Assembly (NCBI GenBank): GCA_020744425.1
Contig: JAGMUV010000002.1
Coordinates: 2,090,501-2,154,500 of the forward strand
Direction of reading: 5' to 3'
DNA: 64,000 bases
Origin: Dactylonectria macrodidyma
Lineage: Eukaryota; Ascomycota; Sordariomycetes; Hypocreales; Nectriaceae
Position numbers and translations under genes: made by a program. Position 1 is the stretch's first letter. Each line of letters begins with the position of its first letter. Of the stretch, positions 30,701 to 42,500 are shown in pieces. The notes under the pieces were generated by a model, which did not search any database, was not told where the DNA came from, and saw only the letters and a list, made by a program, of their open reading frames with translations.

Positions 30701-32011
30701 CTGCTCTGAGAAAAAGGGCATATCACGCAGAATCGACGGCAGGGCGCTGGGGGTTATTGCTGCACGGGCTGGGATAAGCAAGAGCAGAGCCCCATCTAGC
30801 TCCTCTCCCCTGTTTGAGGCGCAAGAGGAAGCACAGAGAACCGCGGATCGTAGTTCTACGCCAATATGAATGTGGGTGTCTTGGGCGTGTGATGCCGGCA
30901 GGTGGGTTACGATGGAGCTTGCGAGGTGGGTGCTGAAAACGGTAGGCACCTCAAGTGAAAAGGGTAGCCGGTACCTAGGTTACCCTCGTTCAGACAGGCC
31001 CAGCACACGTGGGCCGGGGTATCTCTGACCAGAATTATCTCCGCCAAGCCCGCCGCTCTAGGGCAGGTTCTGTCACCTCCCATGGCTAACACGGGCAGGT
31101 ACCCGCATGGATGGCTCACTCCAGAGGTGGGAAGGAAGCTGCCAATGTACAGGGAAGTACCTGGGTACCACTTGCTATACCTCAGTGGTCACAGCATGCC
31201 TCTTTCTCTGTCTCCTCCGTTGTCTCCCCCTCATCCTCGCTGGGTCTATGTCTCCTCTTCTGCGAGTGGTTCCGGCGCTGGCCCGTTCTCCCACTCTCCC
31301 TCACTCACCTACCTGACCTCCCTCACCTCACCACCTCGTCTTCCTACCCACTGTCTCAACCTCCAACCTTCAACCTCGCCGTCCTCTCCACCCTCTCCAT
31401 CCTCCTCAGATCCTCATCTACCGCTCCCTCTCTCATCTTCCTCTCTCTCCTCCCTCTCTCCTCCCCGCTCTCCCTTCCCGTCCGCCAAATCTTCCTTTCG
31501 GCTCCTCGCCTACCACTTCTCTCCCGCCGCCGCTGCCGCTTTTCCTCGTCATCAGCACTCGCGACCCTCTAACCCCGCCATATCCCGCCTTGCGAGCACG
31601 AACGAGAAAAAAAAGCACTGCAACGCACCACCGTCGCAATCCCCTCCCCCGCCAATCTTCAGTGTCGTCGCCTCTCCCAGCGTCGACTTCCAGGTTAGTG
31701 TCGCCCTCCACCCGTATTTTTTTTTCCTCTCCAGTGCGCTTTGACGTTGTCGCACCGCTCTCGTGTGCATGCGCGCTCATGTGTTTCGTCGCTCTGGTTG
31801 TTGTTCGCTGCACCTCACTCCTACCGTCTCAAGCACGCGTGCTCGCGTGCTAGCAGTTCAAGCAAAGCTTCCCCTCCGCATCAGCAGACCTAATCGTCTA
31901 ACAGACTTGCTCTCGGACAAACCTCCTCTTGTTCAGCAATCGCCTCTCCGCCTTTCCAAACACCACATACATCCTCGCCCCGCAGCTCTCGACCTCGCAC
32001 CACCTGCAAAC
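27789..32011. other. Intergenic region (MITE copy B, motif clusters, leader of KH gene)
   Basis: About 4.2 kb. It contains the well-preserved MITE (28548-28782), short coding-like open frames on the minus strand on both sides of it (28130-29520), an orphan TATATAAA at 29869-29876, and a dense cluster of GGTACC/CCTAGG palindromes at 30230-31165. The last 800 bp (31190-31990) are C/T-rich leader of the KH gene. A plausible 5'-UTR intron runs from about 31694 (GTTAGT) to about 31856 (TAGCAG). The 220-codon open frame at 31082-31744 is Ser/Pro low complexity and is not called. Confidence 0.5.
28548..28782 (-). mobile_element. 235-bp MITE-like element with perfect 25-bp terminal inverted repeats, copy B
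   Basis: The ends 28548-28572 and 28758-28782 are perfect inverted repeats of 25 bp. Each reads inward GCGGGGGACAG, then AAAACATGGCACAC. The 185-bp interior is AT-rich and non-coding. The reverse complement matches copy A at 6803-7036 throughout. Small size, perfect TIRs, multiple copies and lack of coding capacity define a miniature inverted-repeat transposable element. No clear target-site duplication is seen: the flanks read CCGTAG on the left and TTGGGC on the right. The superfamily is therefore unassigned. Confidence 0.88.
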
Positions 32012-33269
32012 ATGTCGGCCCCTCAGGATAACATCCCCTCCAACGGCAGCGACCTGCTCGACCCCATGGACCAGCTCCGCATGGAAGACCGTCTCGGACC
32101 TGATGGCGAACCTGCCCCTAAGACAGACGAGGAGTACGCCCAGGCCCAGCTGACCCTTCGCGCCATCGTCTCGTCCAAGGAGGCCGGAGTCATTATTGGT
32201 AAAGGCGGCAAGAACGTCGCTGACCTCAGGGATGAGACTGGTGTCAAGGCCGGTGTCAGCAAGGTGGTACAGGGTGTCCACGACCGTGTTCTCACTATCA
32301 CTGGCGGCTGCGATGCCATCTCTCGCGCCTACGCCATTGTCGCCCGTGCTCTGCTCGAGGGTGCTCCCTCTATGGGCATGGGAGGTGTTGTCCAAAGCAA
32401 CGGCACTCATCGTACGTCTAACCTTCCAACCCTCCCAGCCGTTTTGGCCACTGACCATCCATATGCAGCCATCAAGCTCCTCATCTCACACAACCAGATG
32501 GGTACCATCATCGGAAGGCAGGGTCTAAAGATCAAGCACATCCAGGATGCCTCAGGCGTTCGCATGGTTGCTCAGAAGGAGATGCTACCTCAATCCACCG
32601 AGAGAATAGTCGAAGTCCAAGGCACCCCGGAGGGCATCCAGCGGGCTATTTGGGAAATCTGCAAGTGCTTGGTTGATGATTGGCAGCGTGGCACCGGAAC
32701 CGTTCTCTACAACCCTGTCGTTCGCACCCAACCCGCCAGTACTGGAGCTGTTGGTGGTAGTAACAGCAACAGCGGTGTGGGATACAGCACCGGCTCGAGC
32801 AGGGGCGAATTCGGTAGCCCTCGTGTGGTACGAACCGGCAATGGTGCCGACTTCAATAATGGCAGCTCACGACCCTACAACCGCCGCTCTGACTCCGACG
32901 CCGCCATTCGAGGCCCCCCTACCCACGACGAGAATGGTGAAGAGATTCAGACGCAGAACATCAGCATCCCCGCGGACATGGTGGGTTGCATCATCGGACG
33001 TGCTGGCAGCAAGATCAGTGAGATCCGCAAGACGTCTGGTGCCCGCATCTCCATTGCCAAGGTGAGCCATCCCCGCTGAGTTTCTAGCAACCCGAGAATT
33101 GTCGCGATCTAACACACATGTCACCCTCTAGGCACCTCATGACGAGACTGGCGAGCGTATGTTCACCATCATGGGCACCGCCAAGGCCAATGAGTCGGCA
33201 CTGTTCCTGCTGTACGAGAACCTCGAGGCCGAGAAAATGCGTCGAAGCCAGATCCAGGAAACCGAATAG
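32012..33269 (+). CDS. Triple KH-domain RNA-binding protein (Pbp2/Hek2/Rnc1-like)
   Basis: Three exons, 32012-32411, 32469-33061 and 33132-33269, give 376 aa. Introns of 57 and 70 nt have GTACGT/GTGAGC donors and CAG/TAG acceptors. Three KH domains carry intact GxxG loops: IIGKGG near residue 62, IIGRQG near 148 and IIGRAG near 309. A Gly/Ser/Asn-rich linker separates KH2 and KH3. The poly(C)-binding KH family includes budding-yeast Pbp2/Hek2 and fission-yeast Rnc1, which bind mRNAs to control stability, localisation and MAPK-phosphatase expression. The long C/T-rich leader upstream is typical of a highly expressed fungal gene. A leftward Msg5-like phosphatase lies only 4 kb away. In fission yeast Rnc1 stabilises the Pmp1 phosphatase mRNA, so the proximity is suggestive but probably incidental. 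Confidence 0.92.
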
Positions 33270-34717
33270 GCGCCTCCTTAGTCGGCTGATCCTCTTGTTG
33301 AGTTTCGCATCACATGTCGCATGCGACTTCGCTGAGGTCGGGTTTGGCACAATGACCTGGCCAGTTCCAGATCTGGCTTGCTACGACGCTCCTGTTATTC
33401 CCAGGAATGATATCAGACGACGTAACGACGATCACCCCTTATCTTCCCTCCGGCAAACAGCATCATCTCAACGCCGTTCTCTTTCCTATCTGTTCTCCTT
33501 CTCATTCCTATCTCAACCATGCCGCTGGCACGAGTTACCGATGAACCACCTGCGGTTATTGTCTCGCTGCCTTTCTTGACTTCGCCTCATCATCCCCAAA
33601 TTTGACCGAACTCACCCCCTTTGGTGACGGTGTGATGCATCGCTATCTTTGCCTGTGGCGCACCGTCTGTATCGAATCCTCTCGACTAAACTCTCGCGGC
33701 ACCCTCCTTCTCATGACGGGGATACTAGCTCAGGGCGTTGCGTCATGAGCCAGTGCTCCTTCTAACGACTGATGGCACCATTTCGGATTTGACCGAGATG
33801 GCTTGGGCTTAATGACCAACAAAAAAAAATTACCAAAAGAGCTGGTGATGCTCAGGACGGCGCATTTCCTTCAGGGGCCGAGAAGGGCATATCACGGTCT
33901 TCTGTCTTGAATCTCTACTCAATCCTTACCACGTTTTCCTCCCATTCCCCTCGCGCAACCGTCTTTCTCTCTCTTACCCACCTCGGAATTCGACCCTTCC
34001 ACGCGACCCGCGCCTCCCGACGTTACCGCTCACATAATCCCGAACCACGTATCGCTCTTACATACCCCATCCCAACACCCCATATTCTCAACGCTCACCT
34101 CACGCTCTCAAGTCCGTTCCTCGCCGCTTCGCACCCAAACCATGGCCTGCAATATCGTATCCGGATTTCGGGATAGGATGTCTAGCTAGGAGTGTATCTA
34201 GTTTGGAACGAAGAGCCACAAAAATAAAAACTATCTGGGCAAAAATTTAACTAGCTACTGGTTCCCCGTGATGGAGCGCCTCCTCGTTTGAATGCTCTAC
34301 TCTTGTAGCGTGCGTGCTCGTGAAGAGGCGGAGTGCCCAACAGATGGGACAAACGGGACGAAGAGGCTGGATCGTATCGACTGCACCTGCGCCACAGTCA
34401 GCATCACCAATTGGTGTGGCGCAGTTGGTGGGGTTACTTTCCCTAGCACTTCAGTCTTCCGTGTCCTGTCCCGTCCCGTAACGGTTAATAATAAAGCCAA
34501 CTGTCAAGTTTCATGATGGCGACTGGGCGAACTTAAACGAACCGTGCTGGGTTTTACTCTTTTCTCCTTCACTAACTTTCTTGTCGCTCTCTTCTGGCAC
34601 CGCGCCTCATGCTTTAATCGCTTTGATTTCTTTGCTACACGCGTATCATCTCCTAGTTCCTCTGCCCCATTATTTCATTGTTTTGCGATTTGTACAGTGC
34701 CCTCCTCCCCCGACACA
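33270..34717. other. Intergenic region between two rightward genes
   Basis: About 1.4 kb: the 3' flank of the KH gene and the promoter of hut1. An A-run (33817-33828) and AT-rich DNA near 34210-34260 may mark the 3' end. C/T-rich sequence resumes near 34560-34700 as probable leader. Open frames at 33118-33579 and 33907-34176 have no recognisable content. Confidence 0.45.
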
Positions 34718-36145
34718 ATGGCTCGAACAAAGCAACCGGCTATCAAGCGCGAAGCGTCCTCCGAATACTTCAACAAGACTACAGCGACCTGGGAGGATAC
34801 CAATGGCAGCGACAAGGATGGCAAAAGCGCCAATGGCCAAGCGATACAGGTCAAGGCGGACGCGGCGCATGAGAAGCCCGACGCAGGTGTTGTACAGCTT
34901 GTGGTAGCCGTCGCGGGCATCTACGCTTCCTTGTGAGTATATGAGCCGCCTCGAGGCAGTCGCATATGGCGAGTATTCACCTTGGGATGGAAGAGGCTGT
35001 CTCATGATATTGTCAGTGGCAAATCGGATGCTAACAGGTTGTCATAGCCTGACGTGGGCATACCTCCAGGAGAAGCTCACAACGACGCAATACGGCCCGG
35101 CCGACGCACCCGAGGTGTGGCACTTCCCCGTCTTCCTCAACACGATCCAGAGCATCTTTGCAGCGGGCGTAGGCGTCGTATATCTCGCGGCATCGACGCC
35201 CGCAAACACCAAGATGGCGCCCATCATCCCGTCGCGGCGCATTCTCGCGCCCCTCGCCCTCGTCGCTGTCACCAGCAGTCTCGCCAGCCCCTTTGGCTAC
35301 GCCAGCCTCGCGCACCTCGACTACATCACCTTCCTCCTCGCCAAGAGTTGCAAGCTGCTGCCTGTCATGTTCCTGCACATCACGCTCTTCCGCAAGCGCT
35401 ACCCGCTGTACAAGTACCTCGTCGTAGCCGCCGTCACGCTAGGCGTCGCTGTCTTCACCCTGCACTCGGGCAAGAAGAGTAAGGCGTCGTCCCGCGCCGA
35501 CGACGCCAGCACCGCCTGGGGCCTGCTCCTGTTGGGCATCAACCTGCTCTTCGACGGTCTGACCAACAGCACCCAGGACTACATCTTTCAGTCGTTCCGC
35601 CCCTACTCGGGGCCCCAGATGATGTGCGCCAACAACCTCATGAGCACCCTCGTCACCGGCAACTACCTCATCGTCAGCCCGTGGCTTGTCTCCACCGGCA
35701 TCGGCGAATGGTTCGGCATGGACGTTGCCGGCAACGCGGGCGAGCTCAACGCCGCTCTGGACTTTATGAGCCGCTATCCGGCTGTGTGGAAAGACGTCCT
35801 TGGCTTTGCCGTGTGCGGTGCCGTCGGCCAGGTTTTCATTTGTAAGTTGATCCCACCCAATTCTATCCATGTTTATTATATTTCAGTCTGACAATCTATC
35901 TTTCGCTAGTCTACACCCTCGCCACTTTCTCCTCAGTGCTCCTCGTCACCGTCACCGTCACCCGCAAGATGTTCACCATGATCCTGTCCGTCCTCGCTTT
36001 CGGCCATCGCCTCACTCAGATGCAATGGCTCGGCGTTGCCCTTGTCTTCGGGGGTATTGGCGTGGAGGCTGGTATCGCCCGCCAGGAGAAGATTGCCAAG
36101 GAAGCGAGCAAGAAAGCCGCCCAGAGCCAGAGGAAGGATCTATAG
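34718..36145 (+). CDS. hut1: UDP-galactose transporter homologue Hut1 (SLC35B1-like nucleotide-sugar transporter)
   Basis: Three exons, 34718-34932, 35048-35841 and 35910-36145, give 414 aa. The introns of 115 and 68 nt restore [20 protein letters not shown] and [14 protein letters not shown]. After a 50-residue hydrophilic N-terminus come about ten membrane helices. Family blocks include [36 protein letters not shown]-like [54 protein letters not shown] and [16 protein letters not shown]. This matches ER-resident Hut1/SLC35B1, implicated in importing nucleotide sugar or nucleotide into the ER to support folding and glycosylation. The C-terminus is Lys-rich ([12 protein letters not shown]), reminiscent of but not identical to a dilysine ER-retrieval signal. 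Confidence 0.93.
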
Positions 36146-37070
36146 AAAGGCATGAGAGGAGGTAGCATCGCAGAAGTATGATGAGCAGGGCAGACATGTA
36201 TACCCAACAAAGATGGGAGTTTGTTAGATGTGCACGCATACATATATATACATGGTTTGGTTTCACACATAGAATATAGCAGCAAGTCAACAACATCCAA
36301 TGGTGCGTATAAAACAAGTCAGGTCACGAAAACGTATGGCTCATGTGAAGATAAAACATCTTTGATTTCACTTCATTGTGATCGTTGAATCACTTCTCCA
36401 AACCTAATCTCCCACCCTAGGTATAAGAATCCCTTCGCCTCCAAACTCCCTGCTATAACCAAGATAGCAGTTATCTTTGCCATTCGCCATAGTGTTCCCT
36501 TGCCTCCCCCTACTACCCGCCATCCACCTCCCTCACCATCTGAATCAAAACTGGACAGCTTCCCAAGCTGGCCATACGCTACTCCATTTTGTAGTCCAAG
36601 CGAGACGCGAACCAAAAGACACAATAAAAAGAAAAGTCAAGACAGACCGTCGTCTAAATTACACTATTTGGGTCAACAAGGCGTTGACGCCATGATATGC
36701 ACCGCTCGACGCCGCGCGCTGTGCTGTGCTGAAGGGGAAACGAGAGTAGACGGGTGGTGTCGAATATATAACGATCGGTTGGTAGTGGTGACAAAGAAAA
36801 TTGGGTTGAATGCGTATCATCGTACGTCCATGTTGAGATCGCCTAGACCTCAAGGGCCTATTGGATGATGCACAACTTGTATATCCTACTTATAGCAAAA
36901 CGCCATGAAAATGCCTTGTGAAATTTGTCGAGGTTTTTCGACGGGTTGTGTAGCGAATAAAATATGCAGATGGTAGACACTGAACGTGGGAGAACACAGC
37001 TCAGGTATCTACCAAAGATAGGCGGTAAGCCACTTTATGACACTCCGTGTTGACTTCTGCGGACTTCGAA
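36146..37070. other. Convergent 3' intergenic region
   Basis: A 925-bp AT-rich spacer lies between the convergent hut1 and phosphatase genes. A TATATATA stretch near 36240 lies just past the hut1 stop. No coding potential is recognised, and the open frames at 36373-36868 overlap each other on both strands. Confidence 0.45.
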
Positions 37071-39584
37071 TCATATTAAATCGTCAATCGATCGCACAAT
37101 TGGTGCCTCTCCTAGCGTGGGAGGACTTCGAGGATCTGAAACAGGTTGAGGTCCTCCAAATGACGAAAATGGGTCCCGAGGGAACATGCCGGCCCGGGGT
37201 GAGAAGAGACCCTCTCCTCCCTCCCCTGGTGTTGGAGGGCACTCGACAAACCGCATACTGGGTGGATCAGGGAACGTGTGAAGAGGGTTCTTGGTCATTG
37301 TTTCGACCCGTGGAGACATGAGGGCTTCATCCTCGTCGGGATATCCACCTGGAATGGAAATGGTCCTTTCAACAGGCTGATCGTCGAATAGCATTAGCTT
37401 GCCCACAGGCTGATCGCTAAATCGAGGATATGACAAGGTTTGAAATCCAAAGTTCGCAGGTGAGGAGAATCCAGGTGACGGAGGAGGTTTGGACCATGGA
37501 TTCAAGGCCGGAGCTGGTGCCAAGCTAAGAGACGAGTCCAGGCTTGGAGCCGGTGCCAGGCGTGGAGCTGGTGCCAAGCTTGGAGGTTGAATCTGGGTGG
37601 GGGGAAGACCCAGGGTTGGATGGGATTTGCCATGGCCAGACTTTGGTCGCGCAGGCAGTTCACCAAGTTTGAAAGGGTTCAAGCGTTCCTCTGTCTTTTG
37701 CTCAATTTCTTCCGCCCATGTGTAGTTAGGCGGTGCTGAAGCTGGGCCGGGCGAGACTGGTCGGGGACCTGGCGTCGAGTTCCCTCGAAGTCGACTAGGG
37801 CTTTGCCGGGGACTCTCCTCCTTAGATCGGTCATCATTCTCTGGTAGAGGCGCAGTTTTCGGCTCTTTGGGGCTGATTTCAATGGCATTGGCCGAGAGTG
37901 TCAACCGGTGCTTAGTTGGGCTCCGCCCAGTGCGAGGGCGGAACGACGGCGGTGAAGATCGTTTTGTCGACACCTCCTTCTGGAAGTCCTGCAATGAGTA
38001 CATGAGCTTCATGTTGGGGCTAATCCATCTGCTCTTGGCCTGTGCGGCATAATACGCATCGTTAACGGTCATTTCAGGTTTCTGATACAGGCCATAGGCG
38101 ATGATAAGACTGGCAGACCGGCTAGCACCTTGTTGACAGTGGACAAGTACTTTCTTGCCCTCCTTGGTCCGGTTCTCGATGGTTTCGCACAAATTTAACA
38201 AATCTGGTGCAATATCGGTATTGTGGTCCCATGGGATGTGGATGTATTCCGGATCCTTGAATGACAGCGCCTTTGGGGTAGTAGGCGTTTCCACTGAGCA
38301 CTCTTCGCTCGGGGGGTACTCAAAGGCCGTAGCAAAGCTAGCGGTCGACACAGCAGTGTCAGGAATGGGGCTTTCCTCGTCAGGCGTGGGTTGTCCGAAC
38401 TGGCCGAATCTCGCCTGGTTTTCTTGGGCAGCCTTGCGAATTTCAAAGGGGTTATTCACCTCTCGGGCGACGTTGATTACAACATCAAAGCGGGAAGCCT
38501 CCTCGGCAGTGGGCTCGAGGTAGAGGAAAACGTTGTCGCCGTAAATGGCAATGGGCCCGTCAGGGTAGCCCGGAGTCTTTAGGTCCTCATTATTCTCGTT
38601 CTCCTGGAAGGGCTCCAGCTCTGATCGGTTGGCCAATTGAGTCTTGATCGGCGAATCCTCTTCGGTAATCGTCGTATCAAACGACATCTTTATGCTAGAC
38701 TTCATTGGTCGCAGAACCTCAGATAGACCCGACTCGTTGCGCTCCAAAACCTTGGGGAAAGTCATGCCACCTGCCGGTCCAAAGGTGGTCGACTTCAGAC
38801 CAGACAGCATGTGAGGTGACGAAGTAGAATGCTTGAGGGCACGGCGCTGCAACATTGGGGCCACTGCAGGTGATGAAGGAACCTCGAGTGTTGTTTTGGC
38901 GATAAAGTCAGAAGTGTTGGTCTTGAGACTCAACTGGCTAGGTTTTCGTTTCATTGCGGGAATCATGGGCTTGATAAAGACCGGAGACGACGGCTCTGAT
39001 ACCAAAGACACCATTGTCGTCGTCGAGGCTGCGAATGGTGGTTGAATGGAAAGGCCCTTCATGTTTCTCGCCCGACGCGGTGAGGGCGAAGTCATAGGCC
39101 GCTGCATGCGGGGCGGGCCTGGCAAGCTCAGGCTGTTTGTGTTTGTCGTGTTGTTGGAGAGGCTACCAAAAGTGGTTGCGGGGAAATTGCTCAAAGGGAT
39201 GAGGTTGACAGGCGAGTCGGGAGACGAAGACGGAGAAGGGTCCGAGAGAGACGCAGAGTCGGTCGTGGATAGCGTTGTCGTAGGAGACGAGTCGGCAGAT
39301 TCCGAAGTCTGAGTTGAGGTGCTGTCGTGGTGCTTGTGGGTTGGGTCCGTGGGAATCATGGCCGCACGGAAGGAATGTTGCTGGGACGGGTTCACAAAAC
39401 CAGGCGCCTTGGATTCCATGCCAACAAACTTGGGGTCAACGATGGTGACTGTCTCTTGATCGGCCATAGTCTCAGCGTCCAAGCCAAAAACGGTCATGAA
39501 GGAGGGTATTTGGTCCTCGTAGGCTCTTCGGTCAGTTGCTGAAGGCATGGTGGCGAGATCGCACGGAGGCGTGTGTGGTCGCAT
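37071..39584 (-). CDS. Msg5-like dual-specificity MAP kinase phosphatase
   Basis: One exon encodes 837 aa from the ATG at 39584. An in-frame ATG at 39548 (MPSATDRRAYEDQ) is an equally good start and would give 825 aa. The catalytic domain spans about 340-535. It has IAIYGDNVFLYLEPTAEEA, the Asp-bearing loop HIPWDHNTDIAPD, the P-loop VHCQQGASRSAS (H-C-x5-R near 480, all catalytic residues present) and the C-terminal DSP block RWISPNMKLMYSLQDF, as in yeast Msg5/Sdp1, which dephosphorylate Fus3/Slt2. The long N-terminus is Ser/Thr-rich and carries a candidate MAPK docking site, KRKPSQLSL (about 210-218). The tail has LAPAP repeats. Expected role: damping of pheromone or cell-wall-integrity MAPK signalling. 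Confidence 0.9.
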   Translation of the reverse strand: MRPHTPPCDLATMPSATDRRAYEDQIPSFMTVFGLDAETMADQETVTIVDPKFVGMESKAPGFVNPSQQHSFRAAMIPTDPTHKHHDSTSTQTSESADSSPTTTLSTTDSASLSDPSPSSSPDSPVNLIPLSNFPATTFGSLSNNTTNTNSLSLPGPPRMQRPMTSPSPRRARNMKGLSIQPPFAASTTTMVSLVSEPSSPVFIKPMIPAMKRKPSQLSLKTNTSDFIAKTTLEVPSSPAVAPMLQRRALKHSTSSPHMLSGLKSTTFGPAGGMTFPKVLERNESGLSEVLRPMKSSIKMSFDTTITEEDSPIKTQLANRSELEPFQENENNEDLKTPGYPDGPIAIYGDNVFLYLEPTAEEASRFDVVINVAREVNNPFEIRKAAQENQARFGQFGQPTPDEESPIPDTAVSTASFATAFEYPPSEECSVETPTTPKALSFKDPEYIHIPWDHNTDIAPDLLNLCETIENRTKEGKKVLVHCQQGASRSASLIIAYGLYQKPEMTVNDAYYAAQAKSRWISPNMKLMYSLQDFQKEVSTKRSSPPSFRPRTGRSPTKHRLTLSANAIEISPKEPKTAPLPENDDRSKEESPRQSPSRLRGNSTPGPRPVSPGPASAPPNYTWAEEIEQKTEERLNPFKLGELPARPKSGHGKSHPTLGLPPTQIQPPSLAPAPRLAPAPSLDSSLSLAPAPALNPWSKPPPSPGFSSPANFGFQTLSYPRFSDQPVGKLMLFDDQPVERTISIPGGYPDEDEALMSPRVETMTKNPLHTFPDPPSMRFVECPPTPGEGGEGLFSPRAGMFPRDPFSSFGGPQPVSDPRSPPTLGEAPIVRSIDDLI

Positions 39585-42500
39585 CGCGTCTGTGACGATT
39601 GAGTCGATTCGGTCCTGGTGATTGGATCGTCTCGATTGACCACGGTACTTTCCACCTGGGACAGTATCGTTTGGGATTATAAAGTTATGTTACAGAAGAG
39701 CGACGGGGAGATAGGCTGAACCAGGAAAGGAGTGGCTTCGCGAATGGTGATCCGAGCGAGGGTCGGTTCTAAAGTGTGGACAGCGCAGCTGGATCCTGCC
39801 ACTGGGGAATGCGAGGATGGAAGTGTTGGTTGAAAATGGACACCGGGGAGCCGTCGAAAGGTCGGCGCGGTGCGAAGGAGAAAAGTGAGCCTGGCTCAGA
39901 GCGGAAGAGGGCGGTTCTTGGTAGTAGGAGAATAACGGAATGCGACGAGGGAAGCAGGTGAGAAGCAGATGAGAAGCTGTGGTCGTCGGGCCGAGAGGCT
40001 CGCAGGGAGGAACACGAATGGAGCCCAGGAACGAGGTGAGACAAATAATCGGCGCCTCGGGAAGAACATGCGAAGGAAAGCGGTTGCAGGGCTGGATGTG
40101 GCGCCGTTATAACAACGGGATCATGATTCCTTTGCAAGTTTGGGGAGATCGACTCGTTGGAAGTTGTTGGCGTCGGGGAAAGGAAGAAGGGGAGGAAGAG
40201 ATGGAGGAAGTGGGAGAGTGAAGTGAGAGCGTGAAGTGAGAGTGAGAATGAGGAAGAGAGAGGAAGAGAAGGCGAGAAGGCCTGGGATTGGATTGAGTTT
40301 GGCTGGTAACAGAACTGACTGAACAGGACAGGACAGGGCAGGGCAGGACAAAACAGGCGCTGGGGGTGGGCGACTAGGCGGGTTAGGAAGGCAGGCACTG
40401 GACGCTGGGAATTGGAAACTGGGCGCTGGGGGCCACACAGGGCACCGCGCAGTGCGTGGTAGTGGAGGCACAGGGGACTTTGGGGAGTGGAGAGCGCTGT
40501 TCGTAGTATGCAGTATGCACTGGGCTGTGTGTACTGTGCTGTACTGTACGGTGCAGGGCGTCACTGTGCGATGGATTGTGTGGAGGTCTGGACTACTCAC
40601 AGGTTAGGTAGGTGGGGGGTTTCCTCTCTCCCGAGCCCCGAGCGAGTCGAGTTGAAGCGTTGAGGAGTGAGGAGCCGACCCAGCAACGGCGGCACAGTCT
40701 AAGCCAACTACATCCAGCGATTCAGCGGCAACTCAGCAAGCGAACGGCAGCTGGGCCAGCCAGGTCGTCTCGGGATAGGCGACAGTGCAAACGGGAGACA
40801 AGACGAGCCAGGCCCAAACCCCGGACCTAGGCCATAGGCCAAGGCGGCACGCAAGCACAGGCGGCCAGGACACAAAAGGGCACAAGACACACACACAAAG
40901 GCGCAAGACACAAAGGCACAAGACCAAACAAAGAGAGGTGCTAGCAACTAATTACTTCGTAAGCGCTTGACACTCTACACAACAGCAAGGCGTTCTCGGT
41001 CCAGGTAGCCAAACTCAGGCCACATTTGCTTCACCTTGGGCGCCTTGGGTCTAGCAACGGGGCCAACAGGCGTCTGCCCTCTTTTCTACACCCCCGGCTA
41101 ACACAAACGAGCCGCCAAACCAGCCAGCCAACTGAAGGAAAGAGAAATCGGAAACGGGAAACGGGGAAGCTGGGGGCCTGGGACTCAGAAAGAGAGACAG
41201 ACGCTGGGGAGACTTAGGAGACTATCCATATGGCGTCGTCGTAGAAGCCGGGGCCCAGCTTTTCACCAAGCGCTACGAGGGGCCACTGACCACCCCTGTT
41301 TCCCTTCCCAGTTAGACCATCTGTGGCTCTCTGTGTCTCCGCTGCGTCACGCCGCGTCCTACTGGCTCGCGGTGAACAAGGGTGCAGTGCGAAACAGGCC
41401 GGGGCTATATATAGACCATGCGCAGCACAGTAGGCGCTTACGGCTGGCCAATCATAGCCTCGTGACCAAATTTGGGATTCGGAATTGCAGGGGGACGGAG
41501 GAGGGTTGGATGCAGTGGTTAAATTTAAACCCCGGCATGTATACCGTCTGCAGACGCATCACGACACTGTACCACGGTGCTCGCTGCTGAGATTGACCAA
41601 CAACTTTGATATGCCAGTCTTGTCGACATTGGTATAATGATGGACAGAAGAGGTACGTAGACTGTGGTGGTGTACCTAGGCCCGACGGTTCTATCCTCTC
41701 CATGTGGTATCGTCGCTGTGTCGTGTATCAAATGGAAGCACGAGAAGGCATCGTCTGTTCGATGAAACACCTTCCAGACTTCGCTCCCGGTTTGGAACCC
41801 TAGACTCGACAAACGAAGACAGATCACTAAGGTCCTGAGAACCGGTTGCTAAGCGTCCTTACCACAGTACAAGCAAGGACTTCTCTCAGCCCCAAGACCT
41901 CTCTTCATCAGCCAGACCAGGGCGGGGACGCTTCGACGACGCTGGCTGACAACTCCTCCCCAGCACCCTGTCGCCCCCCGTCACCCCCGGCCATCCCATC
42001 CCCCTCGTCTCATCCAATGTTCGGTGATTCGGGCGTTTGGCGTCACAGGTGGGCAGGGGGGACCGGAGAGAGGGGGGCCGCTCCCACCGTCAACTAATAT
42101 GCGTACCGTCAGACGCCCTGTGCCCTGGTCCAGGGCTGCCTCACCAGCATTCAGTAGCAACCAAGTGAGGGTCAATACTGGACCCATCAAAGTCGCCTCC
42201 CCTTTGGTTGGGGTCCCCTCTGGCGAGCTTCCGCAGCGACATTCGACACGCATCGCAGAGAGCCAGGTCTGGGGTGCGAAAAACCCGTAACCCGTCACTG
42301 AAAAGCCGAGGCTCGCGTGGCTTTGGTTGGTCCAGGTGGTCGGTTCCTGAAGGATGGTTGAGATGCTAGCATCTCTGATCTCACGCGGCAACAAGAAGTT
42401 CAAGCAGTTGGTTGGCCACTGGCATCCTCGGGCCTCGTGGCTGGGCCGGGTTTTTCCTTGCGCCACGGCGGCGCGCCATCATGACCACAGCGCCTACGGT

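Noticed and set aside
31082..31744. 220-codon open frame rich in Ser/Pro/Leu upstream of the KH gene
   Set aside because: It is C/T-rich leader DNA read in frame. Composition is low complexity and no domain or splice connection to the KH gene is evident.
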